Shown in pieces: positions 14,041-21,858 of a stretch of DNA of 32,360 nucleotides (position 1 is its first letter; every line of letters starts with the position of its first letter). The DNA is taken from NCBI RefSeq assembly GCF_022458865.1, contig NZ_JAJNMU010000050.1, forward strand, positions 1-32,360, in the 5' to 3' direction. This DNA comes from Paenibacillus periandrae (GTDB lineage Bacteria > Bacillota > Bacilli > Paenibacillales > NBRC-103111). Both the position numbers and the translations under genes were made by a program. A model generated the notes under the pieces. That model saw only the letters and a list, made by a program, of their open reading frames with translations, was not told the origin of the DNA and made no database searches.

Positions 14041-14141
14041 CTACAATTTTGATTAAAGTAGTTACTTTGTTTCTCGAACAGCTAGGCCGTATTGTATGAT
14101 TATATAACCTGATACACGATCACAGGATAAGCCTTTGAGGA

Positions 14142-14198
14142 TGTATCCGTTCACTGATATTGGGGGAAGAGGCTACCAATATTAAGTTGGTGGATACA
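14142..14198 (+). promoter_or_regulatory. Structured leader upstream of the SLH gene cluster
   Basis: Nested arms TGTATCC 14142-14148 / GGATACA 14192-14198 and ATATTGG 14157-14163 / CCAATAT 14176-14182 form a long hairpin about 85 bases before the first SLH gene. No T-run follows. It could be a leader RNA or a protein-binding palindrome. It does not match the riboswitch consensus sequences I know. Confidence 0.4.
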
Positions 14199-14283
14199 CA
14201 CACATTCCCACATGAAAATAGAAAAGAATTATCGAAACTAATTTGTGATAGAGTACAGGATTGGTTATAGGAGGGATGGGGAA

Positions 14284-15333
14284 ATGAAATTCATGCGTTC
14301 TTTTAAGGTGCTAAGTATTTCGAGCACAATATTGATAACATGTTTACTAGCCACTACAGCAGCAGCTGAACCAACCGCTAAATTTCAAGATATTAACGGT
14401 CATTGGGCCCAAGTGAACATAACAAAAGCTGCGTATAAAGGATATGTGGATGGCTATCCAGAGGGGACTTTTAAACCCGAAGCCGCGGTATCTCGGGCCG
14501 AGTTTATTAAAATGCTGGTGGCAGCGACAAATCAGGAGATTTTAGTTGTTAATGGAGAATGGTATCAATCTTATATAAATGCTTCGACTCAATCTGGTAT
14601 ACATAGATACGATGATTTCACAAACGACATCAATGGTGAAATTAGCAGGATGGAGATCATCCGATTGATCGTTAGGGCAACGAATACTGAACTTCAAAAG
14701 ACAACTGTTTCTTTAGATGATAAAGCATTAGTTTACACCGCAACCAAGAAAGGCTTGATTCAAGGACTTTCAGGGGGGAGCTTGGGGCTAGACGAGTCCA
14801 CCACTAGAGCGCAGGCCGTTTCTGTAATCGAACGTGTACTTAAATTGAATGATAACGAACTTTTACCGATAGATAAGTCAGCAGTACAAATGGCTGAAAT
14901 AGCAATGACAGGTACCAACTTCATGACCGTACTTAATCGGCCAGCATATAAGACATTCCCCATTCAATATTCTGTAGGGGACGTTGGACTTGGCATCAAT
15001 CAAATCACGGTAATCGATTCAGACAATCCCAATACTCCCTTCACTATAAGGGATGAAGGAAGCCCAAATCGGTACATCGTTCAATATCAGTTAAGTTGGG
15101 ATTTAAGTAAATTGCAGCAGGATATACGTGTTTCAGATTATTTCCGTATTTCCGAAAAGGAATGGAATGATCCAATTCAACTGGATGGGACCGAGATTGT
15201 AGCTTATCAAGAATCCGGTGAAACAATCACTCATTTACGAATGAGTTTTACCAAAGAACAACTTAGAGCATACATAGATAACGGTGGTCTGTATTATTTT
15301 GCTGGTGAACAAAAGGTTCCTTTATTTTATTAG
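14284..15333 (+). CDS. Secreted SLH-domain (S-layer homology) protein, first of cluster
   Basis: ATG 14284 lies 9 bases after AGGAGGG; an upstream start at 14245 would place charged residues before the signal peptide. The signal peptide is FKVLSISSTILITCLLATTAAA. Three SLH modules follow. The first is textbook (FQDINGHWA..ITKAAYKGYVDGYPEGTFKPEAAVSRAEFIKML). The second is weaker (YINASTQSGIHRYDDF..ISRMEIIRLIVRAT). The third has GLIQGLSGGSLGLDESTTRAQAVSVIERVL. SLH modules bind pyruvylated secondary cell-wall polymer, so the protein is held on the cell surface. The C-terminal ~130 residues match no family I recognise. It is 349 aa. The next gene encodes a paralogue 53 bases downstream. Confidence 0.88.
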   Translation: MKFMRSFKVLSISSTILITCLLATTAAAEPTAKFQDINGHWAQVNITKAAYKGYVDGYPEGTFKPEAAVSRAEFIKMLVAATNQEILVVNGEWYQSYINASTQSGIHRYDDFTNDINGEISRMEIIRLIVRATNTELQKTTVSLDDKALVYTATKKGLIQGLSGGSLGLDESTTRAQAVSVIERVLKLNDNELLPIDKSAVQMAEIAMTGTNFMTVLNRPAYKTFPIQYSVGDVGLGINQITVIDSDNPNTPFTIRDEGSPNRYIVQYQLSWDLSKLQQDIRVSDYFRISEKEWNDPIQLDGTEIVAYQESGETITHLRMSFTKEQLRAYIDNGGLYYFAGEQKVPLFY

Positions 15334-15386
15334 CAAATATCAGACAAGTGACATACATCATTTACTATTAATGGAGGTTATTATTC

Positions 15387-16643
15387 ATGAAATTAATCAA
15401 ATCATTTAAAATGGTTACTTTGCTAGCAAGCATTACGGCATTCGTTCCTCTTACCTCTACACATGCAGTGGCAGCTGTCAGCTTCACGGATACAAACGGA
15501 CATTGGGCCGAGTCGGATATCCGACTAGCTGTAGCCAAAGGTTACGTAGATGGGTACGTGGATGAAACTTTCAAACCGAATAATTCGATCACCCGAGCCG
15601 AGTTTGTAAAAATGCTGGTGACAGGCCTAGCTTTTCAAACTGATCCTGCCAATAGTGAGTACTGGCACAGCAAGTTCTTAGCATCGGCTCAAGCGAATGG
15701 TTTAATTACCAAAGATGAAACGGGCTCTGATTCAGACCTCAATCGGAATATCCTTCGTGATGAAATGGCCAAAATTGCTGTTAGAGGAACAGGTGCAACT
15801 ACAAATGAAGAAAATAAGTGGATGTATTTAGCAACAAGTAAAGGAATCATTACCGGATTGAATGAAAGCGGTGAATTAGGCATCGACAAGCCTACAACCC
15901 GAGCTGAGGCGATTACCGTCATCGAACGTATTTTAAAAATTAAATCAGGAACGGTATTGCCTGCGGATAAATACGCTACGTCAGAAGCGGAAATTGCTTG
16001 GCATCGGACGAATGTATATTCAATGGCACCTGAGTATTTTGGTAGCGCTAAGAAGTATAATGGTGTTCCGCGGGAACAGGTATTTCCTTGGGATGAAATT
16101 CGATATGAAAGCAAACTTGGGATGTCTGAGGTTGAAAAGTATATTGTGATTGATATGGATGATCCACGTGATCCGAACAAGAAATACTTACAGGACAATA
16201 TGCGTTGGAATAAGGCAGTTGGAAAGACACGTACACCTGTTGCGGAAATACCATCGAATTCATATGTTTTCCTTTCATTTAATCATGTTGTACGATATGA
16301 GACTCCAAAAACTCAGAGCTTTGACATGTCGTATTTACATCTTTTGTCATTTAAAAATGGTAATGAAGACAGTGTAGATGGTGAAGGTAATTTAATCAAT
16401 ATCGCTGGATTCGTGCCTTATGTGAATGATGGTCTTGGATATTACTATCAAGCAGGTAATATTAGCTTCGAGGAAGGAGATAGTGAGGCTCGTCTAATTA
16501 CAGGTCAAATAGCACCTAAAAATCCTCTTCTCACAACAGATAGAAGTACAGGTATCTATAAAAGTAATGCCAGATCCCTTGGTGAACAAAATGGTGTAGG
16601 TATTTATGATTCTGTATTTGATGCTTCCCTGGGAGGCAAATGA
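15387..16643 (+). CDS. Secreted SLH-domain protein, second of cluster
   Basis: The 418-residue product has a signal peptide (FKMVTLLASITAFVPLTSTHAVA) and three SLH modules: FTDTNGHWAESDIRLAVAKG with DETFKPNNSITRAEFVKML, then a degenerate one with LASAQANGLITKDET, then GIITGLNESGELGIDKPTTRAEAITVIERIL. It is a close paralogue of the gene before it in the SLH part, with a longer unmatched C-terminal domain. GGAGG lies upstream of the ATG. Its stop overlaps the start of the next gene (ATGATGA), so the two are probably translated together and may act as a pair on the cell wall. Confidence 0.88.
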   Translation: MKLIKSFKMVTLLASITAFVPLTSTHAVAAVSFTDTNGHWAESDIRLAVAKGYVDGYVDETFKPNNSITRAEFVKMLVTGLAFQTDPANSEYWHSKFLASAQANGLITKDETGSDSDLNRNILRDEMAKIAVRGTGATTNEENKWMYLATSKGIITGLNESGELGIDKPTTRAEAITVIERILKIKSGTVLPADKYATSEAEIAWHRTNVYSMAPEYFGSAKKYNGVPREQVFPWDEIRYESKLGMSEVEKYIVIDMDDPRDPNKKYLQDNMRWNKAVGKTRTPVAEIPSNSYVFLSFNHVVRYETPKTQSFDMSYLHLLSFKNGNEDSVDGEGNLINIAGFVPYVNDGLGYYYQAGNISFEEGDSEARLITGQIAPKNPLLTTDRSTGIYKSNARSLGEQNGVGIYDSVFDASLGGK

Positions 16644-19300
16644 TGAGCAAAAAGTTTTATAGTTATTTTTTGGTAGCTATTACCTTTTTGAATATAATCC
16701 TTTCATTTCCCAATATTTCCGAAGCAGCTGAATTAGCTCCTATTGAGGTCGTTTATTCAGCACCTGTACACCAAGCAAATCCAAGCGATGAATTTTTGTT
16801 TTCAAATTCCAGCACATTGAATATTCAAGATGTGACAATAGATTCAACAGATCCCATTGCTAAAGTGGAATTAAAGGATGCTTCTGGTAATGTTCATGGG
16901 ACTTTGGTTAATGCAGGAGGGAATAAGTATCGCTTAAGCTCTCCTTTAACTGCTGAAAAAATTGAGGTGGTAAGTTCTCTTTCTTTAGAACTTGGGAAAG
17001 GGCCTTTTCAGTGGTTTCGTGACCCTGGTAATAAGCGGGTATGGATGTATGATTACGATGAACCTCCTGCAGTAGGAGAAGATCCATTGGCGGTTACTCA
17101 AACCAATAGGCATTATTTGAGAAATCCAAGTATTGTATCACAACCTTCACAAGTTTCTTGTGATTACACAATGAGACCAATCGAAAATTTGACTCCTTTC
17201 CCTACAACTTTTCCGGACAACAGACCTTGCAATCAAGCAACAACAACGCGTTCCGGAAACTTAAATATGCCAAGTGCATTTAGCTTCGATTATGGAAATA
17301 TAAAATTACCCAAAGAGTACGTATCCGGTTTTAGTCTAAGAGAAGAAGATCTCTTATTTGATCCTGATAGCACAATGAACCTCAGAAACAGCAACATATC
17401 AAACAAAAAAATCATGCCTATCAATCAATCTACATTCGGCTATCGCTTCGATTACACAATAACGTTCGATGTGAATTATGATAGGCTGATTTCGGATGAT
17501 TCAAACGGTTTAGTTATCGAATGGTACGACCGATGGACCATCAAAGTTCGAGGCAACACCTACAAGTATCCAAAACTAAAAGCCTATGCTACTACAGGGC
17601 CACCAGCAACTAAACCTGACCTTACCGTCAACTCGCTAACAGGACCAAGTTGTATTGAATCAAACGTATCAGCTCACTTCAAATACACCATTGAAAACAA
17701 ATACGTCGAAATTAATAAAGGATTTAAAACTTCCATAAGTGTTGATGGAATTACCGTTGCGACCCATGACTATTCTGCTGGGATTGGAATTACAACACTT
17801 ACCGGTGAGTTTGACTACACATTTTCGGCAAATACAATGAAAAGTATAACCGTATTTGTGGATAGCAATGATGATGTTGATGAATCTAACAACAATAATA
17901 ACAGTTTAACTGTTATTTTTACGGCGAAAAATGATTGTTCGGGAAATCCAACTGATCCTGGACCTTGTACGGGAGATTGCACCTCAGCTCTAATAGTGGA
18001 ATTGTCTGTGCGTTTTCCAGTTATTGAGTGGAAGGATACGGATATCTTCGAGGTTAAAATAAAGAATCCCACAGCATCGAGTTGCACACCTGTTGAAGGC
18101 AGGTTTGCGATTGAGCAGGGCAGTAAAGCATACCAATATCCCTATAGACCCGTAGTGGGCAATATCGATGATATCGCGTTTGCTTGGAATGGGACGAAGT
18201 ATCCGGGAGATATGGCAGTAGGAAACGTTCAAGTTTTCTACGCGCTCCATGATAGCTGCGGAAAAACAGCGTACGCGGGACCCAAACCTTTTGAAATTAT
18301 TAAAACAGCGGGGGCGCCTACCGTATCGTTAGCTTGGTTCGATTCATCTACGAATCAAGAGGTAATCGAAGTTGTTCAAGGTGCAAATGTTTATTTAAAA
18401 CCTACGATCTCGGATAGTCGCAACGAGAAGGTAACGAGGCTATGGAACTTTAATAACGGATCTTCTTGGGTTGCGGGCTTGCCGTTAGCTCAGGGTTGGT
18501 CAACCCCGCTAAATGCGGTTCAATATACCAACATAACGGCTGCTGAAAAGGGATCGCATAAAGTGTGTGTAACAGGCACGAACGAGTCCGGCGTCAGCGC
18601 TACTGGTTGTTCGATCTTATATGTTATTGGACCGGAACCGATAGCTGTAATCGATGTTAGTGGTTGGCTAAAGGAAGATCGTCGTATCCAGTTATCCGGC
18701 GAACGTAGCAGCAGTCCTAAGCATTCTACATTAACCTATGCATGGTCAATCAGTCCGGTAGCAGGCGAAACACAAGGAACCTTGGCAGATTTGACTTATA
18801 TCAATCCTTTAACTGGCAAAGAGAAAGATTTTAAAACTTCGAAGCTTGGCCAGTATAAAATATCTCTTACTGTCACAGATACCGAAGGATTAACGGGTGA
18901 TGCAGTTAAAACGATCGTTGTGCAGCCTGATATCGATCCAGTCGTGACGGTAATTGGAAATGGCGTTACGACTCGGCAGCCTACTGATAGGGGACTTGGC
19001 ACTTTTACCATAGTAGGTACAGCTGTAAGCAATGATCAAGATATTATTTCCAAACGTTATTGGTCCTTTACGTATGATGCAAACAATGACTCCATATTTA
19101 ACGAACCTATGACACCGGAAATTGACGAGGATGATTTCGTAGTTGGTTGGGAGTATCCTTACATGGTAGGGGGAGAACAACTGATAGTTTCTTATACTGG
19201 GAATCATACCATTCTCCTGAAAGGGGCGAATGTGGGTAAATTTAAATCCCAGTTACGAGCCATTGAAATACCTGGTCAACCTACGGATCTGAGATATTAA
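16640..19300 (+). CDS. Large secreted surface protein with CARDB/PKD-like beta domains
   Basis: The 886-residue product begins with a signal peptide (FYSYFLVAITFLNIILSFPNISEAA). Residues ~40-330 form an unrecognised domain. Around 335-430 is a CARDB-like Ig fold (PDLTVNSLTGPSCIES.., ending DSNDDVDESNNNNNSLTV). After a Pro/Cys linker (NPTDPGPCTGDCTS), further Ig/PKD-like units follow (SLAWFDSSTNQEVIEVVQG; PEPIAVIDVSGWLKEDRRIQL with YAWSISP and KISLTVTDTEGLTG). There is no SLH module or sortase motif, so attachment may depend on the SLH partners encoded just upstream. This layout recalls Paenibacillus adhesin-like clusters; the function is inferred as a cell-surface or matrix protein. Translation is coupled to the preceding gene. 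Confidence 0.82.
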   Translation: MMSKKFYSYFLVAITFLNIILSFPNISEAAELAPIEVVYSAPVHQANPSDEFLFSNSSTLNIQDVTIDSTDPIAKVELKDASGNVHGTLVNAGGNKYRLSSPLTAEKIEVVSSLSLELGKGPFQWFRDPGNKRVWMYDYDEPPAVGEDPLAVTQTNRHYLRNPSIVSQPSQVSCDYTMRPIENLTPFPTTFPDNRPCNQATTTRSGNLNMPSAFSFDYGNIKLPKEYVSGFSLREEDLLFDPDSTMNLRNSNISNKKIMPINQSTFGYRFDYTITFDVNYDRLISDDSNGLVIEWYDRWTIKVRGNTYKYPKLKAYATTGPPATKPDLTVNSLTGPSCIESNVSAHFKYTIENKYVEINKGFKTSISVDGITVATHDYSAGIGITTLTGEFDYTFSANTMKSITVFVDSNDDVDESNNNNNSLTVIFTAKNDCSGNPTDPGPCTGDCTSALIVELSVRFPVIEWKDTDIFEVKIKNPTASSCTPVEGRFAIEQGSKAYQYPYRPVVGNIDDIAFAWNGTKYPGDMAVGNVQVFYALHDSCGKTAYAGPKPFEIIKTAGAPTVSLAWFDSSTNQEVIEVVQGANVYLKPTISDSRNEKVTRLWNFNNGSSWVAGLPLAQGWSTPLNAVQYTNITAAEKGSHKVCVTGTNESGVSATGCSILYVIGPEPIAVIDVSGWLKEDRRIQLSGERSSSPKHSTLTYAWSISPVAGETQGTLADLTYINPLTGKEKDFKTSKLGQYKISLTVTDTEGLTGDAVKTIVVQPDIDPVVTVIGNGVTTRQPTDRGLGTFTIVGTAVSNDQDIISKRYWSFTYDANNDSIFNEPMTPEIDEDDFVVGWEYPYMVGGEQLIVSYTGNHTILLKGANVGKFKSQLRAIEIPGQPTDLRY

Positions 19301-19311
19301 ACATCATTGTC

Positions 19312-19352
19312 AGGACCGGATTCGATACAATCGTATTGTTTCCGGTCCTTTG
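19312..19352 (+). terminator. Terminator of the SLH/surface-protein cluster
   Basis: AGGACCGGA 19312-19320 and TCCGGTCCT 19341-19349 pair perfectly, 11 bases after the stop codon, followed by TTTGTAT. The tail is short of T but the position fits. Confidence 0.7.
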
Positions 19353-19572
19353 TATAAAAAGGAGAAATTGAGAGTAAACAAGTTTAAATCTGTCCTTTCT
19401 TTATTGTTGTAATTACAGAAAATAGGTGAGAAAGCCCTTGGCTTCAGCCATGGGATGAATCGGCTTAGGACAAGGGATAGCCTTTAGGCTGTCTTAATTG
19501 TCCTACATGGTTACACCTCATTGGTCAAACGCGGCAAACAATGAGTAGAACTAGCTTTGAAAGGGTGACATC

Positions 19573-20628
19573 ATGCAGACACTAACCATTCAAATACGCA
19601 TATTTCCGTCCAAACCGTCTGTATTGGTGGATATGGGCAATACGTACATTCGGACGGTCAATGAGCTAACTGAGCAAGCAGAAGCGTCTGGAACATTTCC
19701 AAAGCTAACCTCAAAGACCGTCCATGCGAATCTGCCCTCTGCCGTAAAGAATCAACTCATTCGGGACGCTAAAAGTATATTTCAGAAGTCCAAGAAGGAA
19801 AAGAAGCGTCCCATTCTCAAAAAGCGTGTGTACTACGTCAACAATCAGAATTATGCGATTGGAGACGATAGCGTTTCTTTCCCTGTTGTCATGGACGGAA
19901 AAGTTCAACGTCTCATCGTTCCTGCGGTCATTGCTGATCGAGAGAAAACATTGCTGTCGAATAGCAAGCATGGGATTCTCCGCGTTGTTCAGAAGTCGGC
20001 TAAATGGTTTGTACAAGTATCCATTGAAAGACCGACTGAGCAAGCGGAAGGCGACATCGTGATGGGTATTGATCTTGGCTTGAAAGTACCTGCCGTTGTC
20101 GTAACATCCAGCGGCAAGACTACGTTCGTCGGCAATGGAAGAAAGAACAAATATATTCGCCGTAAGTACAACGACAATCGTCGCAAACTTGGAAACCTTA
20201 AGAAACTATCTGCCATACGTAAGCAGCGTGACAAGGAAAGTCGCTACATGAAAGACCAAAACCACAAAATCAGCCGTCAGATCGTCAATATGGCTAACAA
20301 AGAGAACGTATCCGTCATTAAGCTGGAGAAGCTGGCTGATATTCGCAAGACGACAAGAACAAGTCGCAAAAACGCTAAGAATCTGCATAATTGGTCGTTC
20401 TATCAGTTGCAAAGGTTCATCGCATACAAAGCGGCAATCGCTGGAATCAAAGTCGTTGAAGTGAATCCATCCTACACGTCTCAAACCTGCCCATCCTGCG
20501 GTCAGCGCAACAAAGCAAAAGATCGAACGTATCAATGCACCTGCGGTTATACAGCGCATCGAGATCGTGTCGGTGCCATCAACATCATGCGACAACCTGT
20601 GGCAGATGGTAACAGTCTGTCAGCCTAG
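19573..20628 (+). CDS. tnpB: TnpB RNA-guided nuclease (IS605 family), copy 2
   Basis: This 351-residue TnpB differs from copy 1 only at residues 24 (Thr), 208 (Asn) and 249 (Ile). All catalytic residues (Asp167, Glu252, Asp331) and the four zinc-finger cysteines are kept, so both copies should be active. Almost all other changes are silent. It keeps its own start region (GAAAGGGTGACATC before ATG) although tnpA is gone. Retention of an intact nuclease in a tnpA-less element fits the idea that TnpB favours its own survival. Confidence 0.93.
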   Translation: MQTLTIQIRIFPSKPSVLVDMGNTYIRTVNELTEQAEASGTFPKLTSKTVHANLPSAVKNQLIRDAKSIFQKSKKEKKRPILKKRVYYVNNQNYAIGDDSVSFPVVMDGKVQRLIVPAVIADREKTLLSNSKHGILRVVQKSAKWFVQVSIERPTEQAEGDIVMGIDLGLKVPAVVVTSSGKTTFVGNGRKNKYIRRKYNDNRRKLGNLKKLSAIRKQRDKESRYMKDQNHKISRQIVNMANKENVSVIKLEKLADIRKTTRTSRKNAKNLHNWSFYQLQRFIAYKAAIAGIKVVEVNPSYTSQTCPSCGQRNKAKDRTYQCTCGYTAHRDRVGAINIMRQPVADGNSLSA

Positions 20629-20629
20629 A

Positions 20630-20758
20630 TAGCTATAGGCTCTGATCTAGGACGGGCTATTGAACTAGCCCTTAACTTAGCAGTTGGGCAAAGCGGAAAC
20701 GTATGCGCCCGTTAACTAGCTAGGAATCCCACCCTTTCAAGGGTGTGGAGGTTCAAAT
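20630..20758 (+). ncRNA. Predicted omega RNA scaffold, copy 2
   Basis: The sequence matches the right-end region of copy 1 with the same terminal hairpin. The bases beyond the element, beginning TATCGACAAGTATAAG after 20758, would be the guide. They differ fully from copy 1, as expected if the guide records the local flank. Confidence 0.65.
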
Positions 20759-21218
20759 TATCGACAAGTATAAGCGATGGGAATGTCACGCTGGCCAAGG
20801 AAGCTAAAAATATCTTTGTATCGGAAATAGACAATGACAATCCGGATGTTACCTTTACAGCACAGGTATTGCCACAGAGCCCATGCCGATCAATGCCGTT
20901 GGAGTAACACCAACAGAATTTATGAGTGCATCTTGGGTAAATACGAATTTAAGCAATGGAAATATTCCGAAAACTTGGGACATTAACCCCTTGACAGGAT
21001 CACATTTGGGATATCAGAAAACAGTAGAGGTACCTGTAAAAATCGATGATGATTGCTTTTGTTTAGATTTAGATTTATGTGGCAGGATCAGGGTAGATTC
21101 GCTTGCTGTGCATCAACCAACAAGATTTAGTAATTTGGCTTATCGTAGGAGGAGATTGAGTGGATTATTTACAAATAAATCAAGGACTGACAACATCAAA
21201 GTTTTTTCTATTATATAG
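20758..21218 (+). pseudogene. 3' remnant of a surface-protein gene behind IS copy 2
   Basis: Directly after the IS right end one frame reads LSTSISDGNVTLAKEAKNIF and on to DVTFTAQVLPQSP. A frame change near 20880 continues as PMPINAVGVTPTEF, WDINPLTGSHLGYQKTVEV and DDDCFCLDLDLCG. The style (beta-rich, Asp/Asn-rich, paired Cys) is that of an extracellular protein. It is probably the tail of a fourth gene of the surface cluster that lost its front, plus at least one frameshift. The original stop is uncertain. Confidence 0.6.
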
Positions 21219-21432
21219 TGCCTGCGGACTTGCAATATCGTTAATCCCGCTAATAGCAATTGGAGTATTGTACTACAAGGATTATAAGAAAGGAGAATTA
21301 ACGGAGAAGAAAAAGAAGATTTATAAAAATGGTGCAATCGCGTTAGTATTTTCTTTTATTATACTTTGGCCATTTCTTCTAGTAGTCACGATATGTTATC
21401 CATTATTCAAAGATAAATTTAAAGGAAACTAA
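21160..21432 (+). CDS. Small membrane protein with two transmembrane segments
   Basis: The start is GTG 21160, with AGGAGGAG at 21147-21154. The 90-residue product has two hydrophobic spans (FFLLYSACGLAISLIPLIAIGVLYY and GAIALVFSFIILWPFLLVVTICY) joined by a very basic loop (KKGELTEKKKKIYKNG), which should lie in the cytoplasm. No family is recognised. It follows the broken surface gene, whose decayed end overlaps it, so it may once have been part of that operon. Confidence 0.65.
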   Translation: MDYLQINQGLTTSKFFLLYSACGLAISLIPLIAIGVLYYKDYKKGELTEKKKKIYKNGAIALVFSFIILWPFLLVVTICYPLFKDKFKGN

Positions 21433-21671
21433 ATAGAAAATACACCCCGCAGGTTGGTTTTGTAAGTATACCATATTTATTTTCAAGTACTAGGTTTCCG
21501 CTTTTAAGTCAGTTTGATGCTTATTTTGAAGGGTTAACGTATCGTTTCATAAAGATGAAATGAAAAACAATACTTCCTGATACTTTATTATTAGTGACTA
21601 TTTACCGCAATAAGGATATAAATAGTGTTAAACTAATGGATATACATATACGTTAGATCTCCATAGAACTT

Positions 21672-21750
21672 AGACTAACGTAGAACGATAATTCAGTAAA
21701 CAACTAATAATGAGGCTGCTGACATGATCGGGAACCTCATTATGGATAGC
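21672..21750 (+). repeat. Hairpin repeat copy 7, distant from the array
   Basis: GACTAACGTAGAACGATAATTCAG is followed by a 9 bp stem, ATAATGAGG 21707-21715 against CCTCATTAT 21735-21743, with GCTGCTGACATG in the loop as in the main array. It lies about 110 bases before the secreted-protease gene. The rest of 21433-21858 shows no other feature I can support. Confidence 0.75.
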
Positions 21751-21858
21751 ACTCCTATTTATAAATTGCATCATCCAACGAGTGTGAACACTGACTGTTA
21801 TTGCCTAAAAATTAGGATCGTTTGTACACGTAACTAGATAAGGAAAAGAGGGGTTTAT

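Larger units (their letters stand above)
19424..20758 (+). mobile_element. IS605-type element, copy 2 (tnpB only)
   Basis: The left end shows a hairpin CCCTTGGCTTCAGCCATGGG followed by GATGAATCGGCTTAGG. The right end is identical to copy 1 up to GGTTCAAAT. Between them only tnpB is whole. tnpA and most of the accessory ORF are deleted, leaving its last ~35 bases from GGTCAAACGCG on. It is inserted between the surface-protein terminator and a gene remnant, and would depend on a TnpA in trans such as the one at 13353. Confidence 0.82.
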
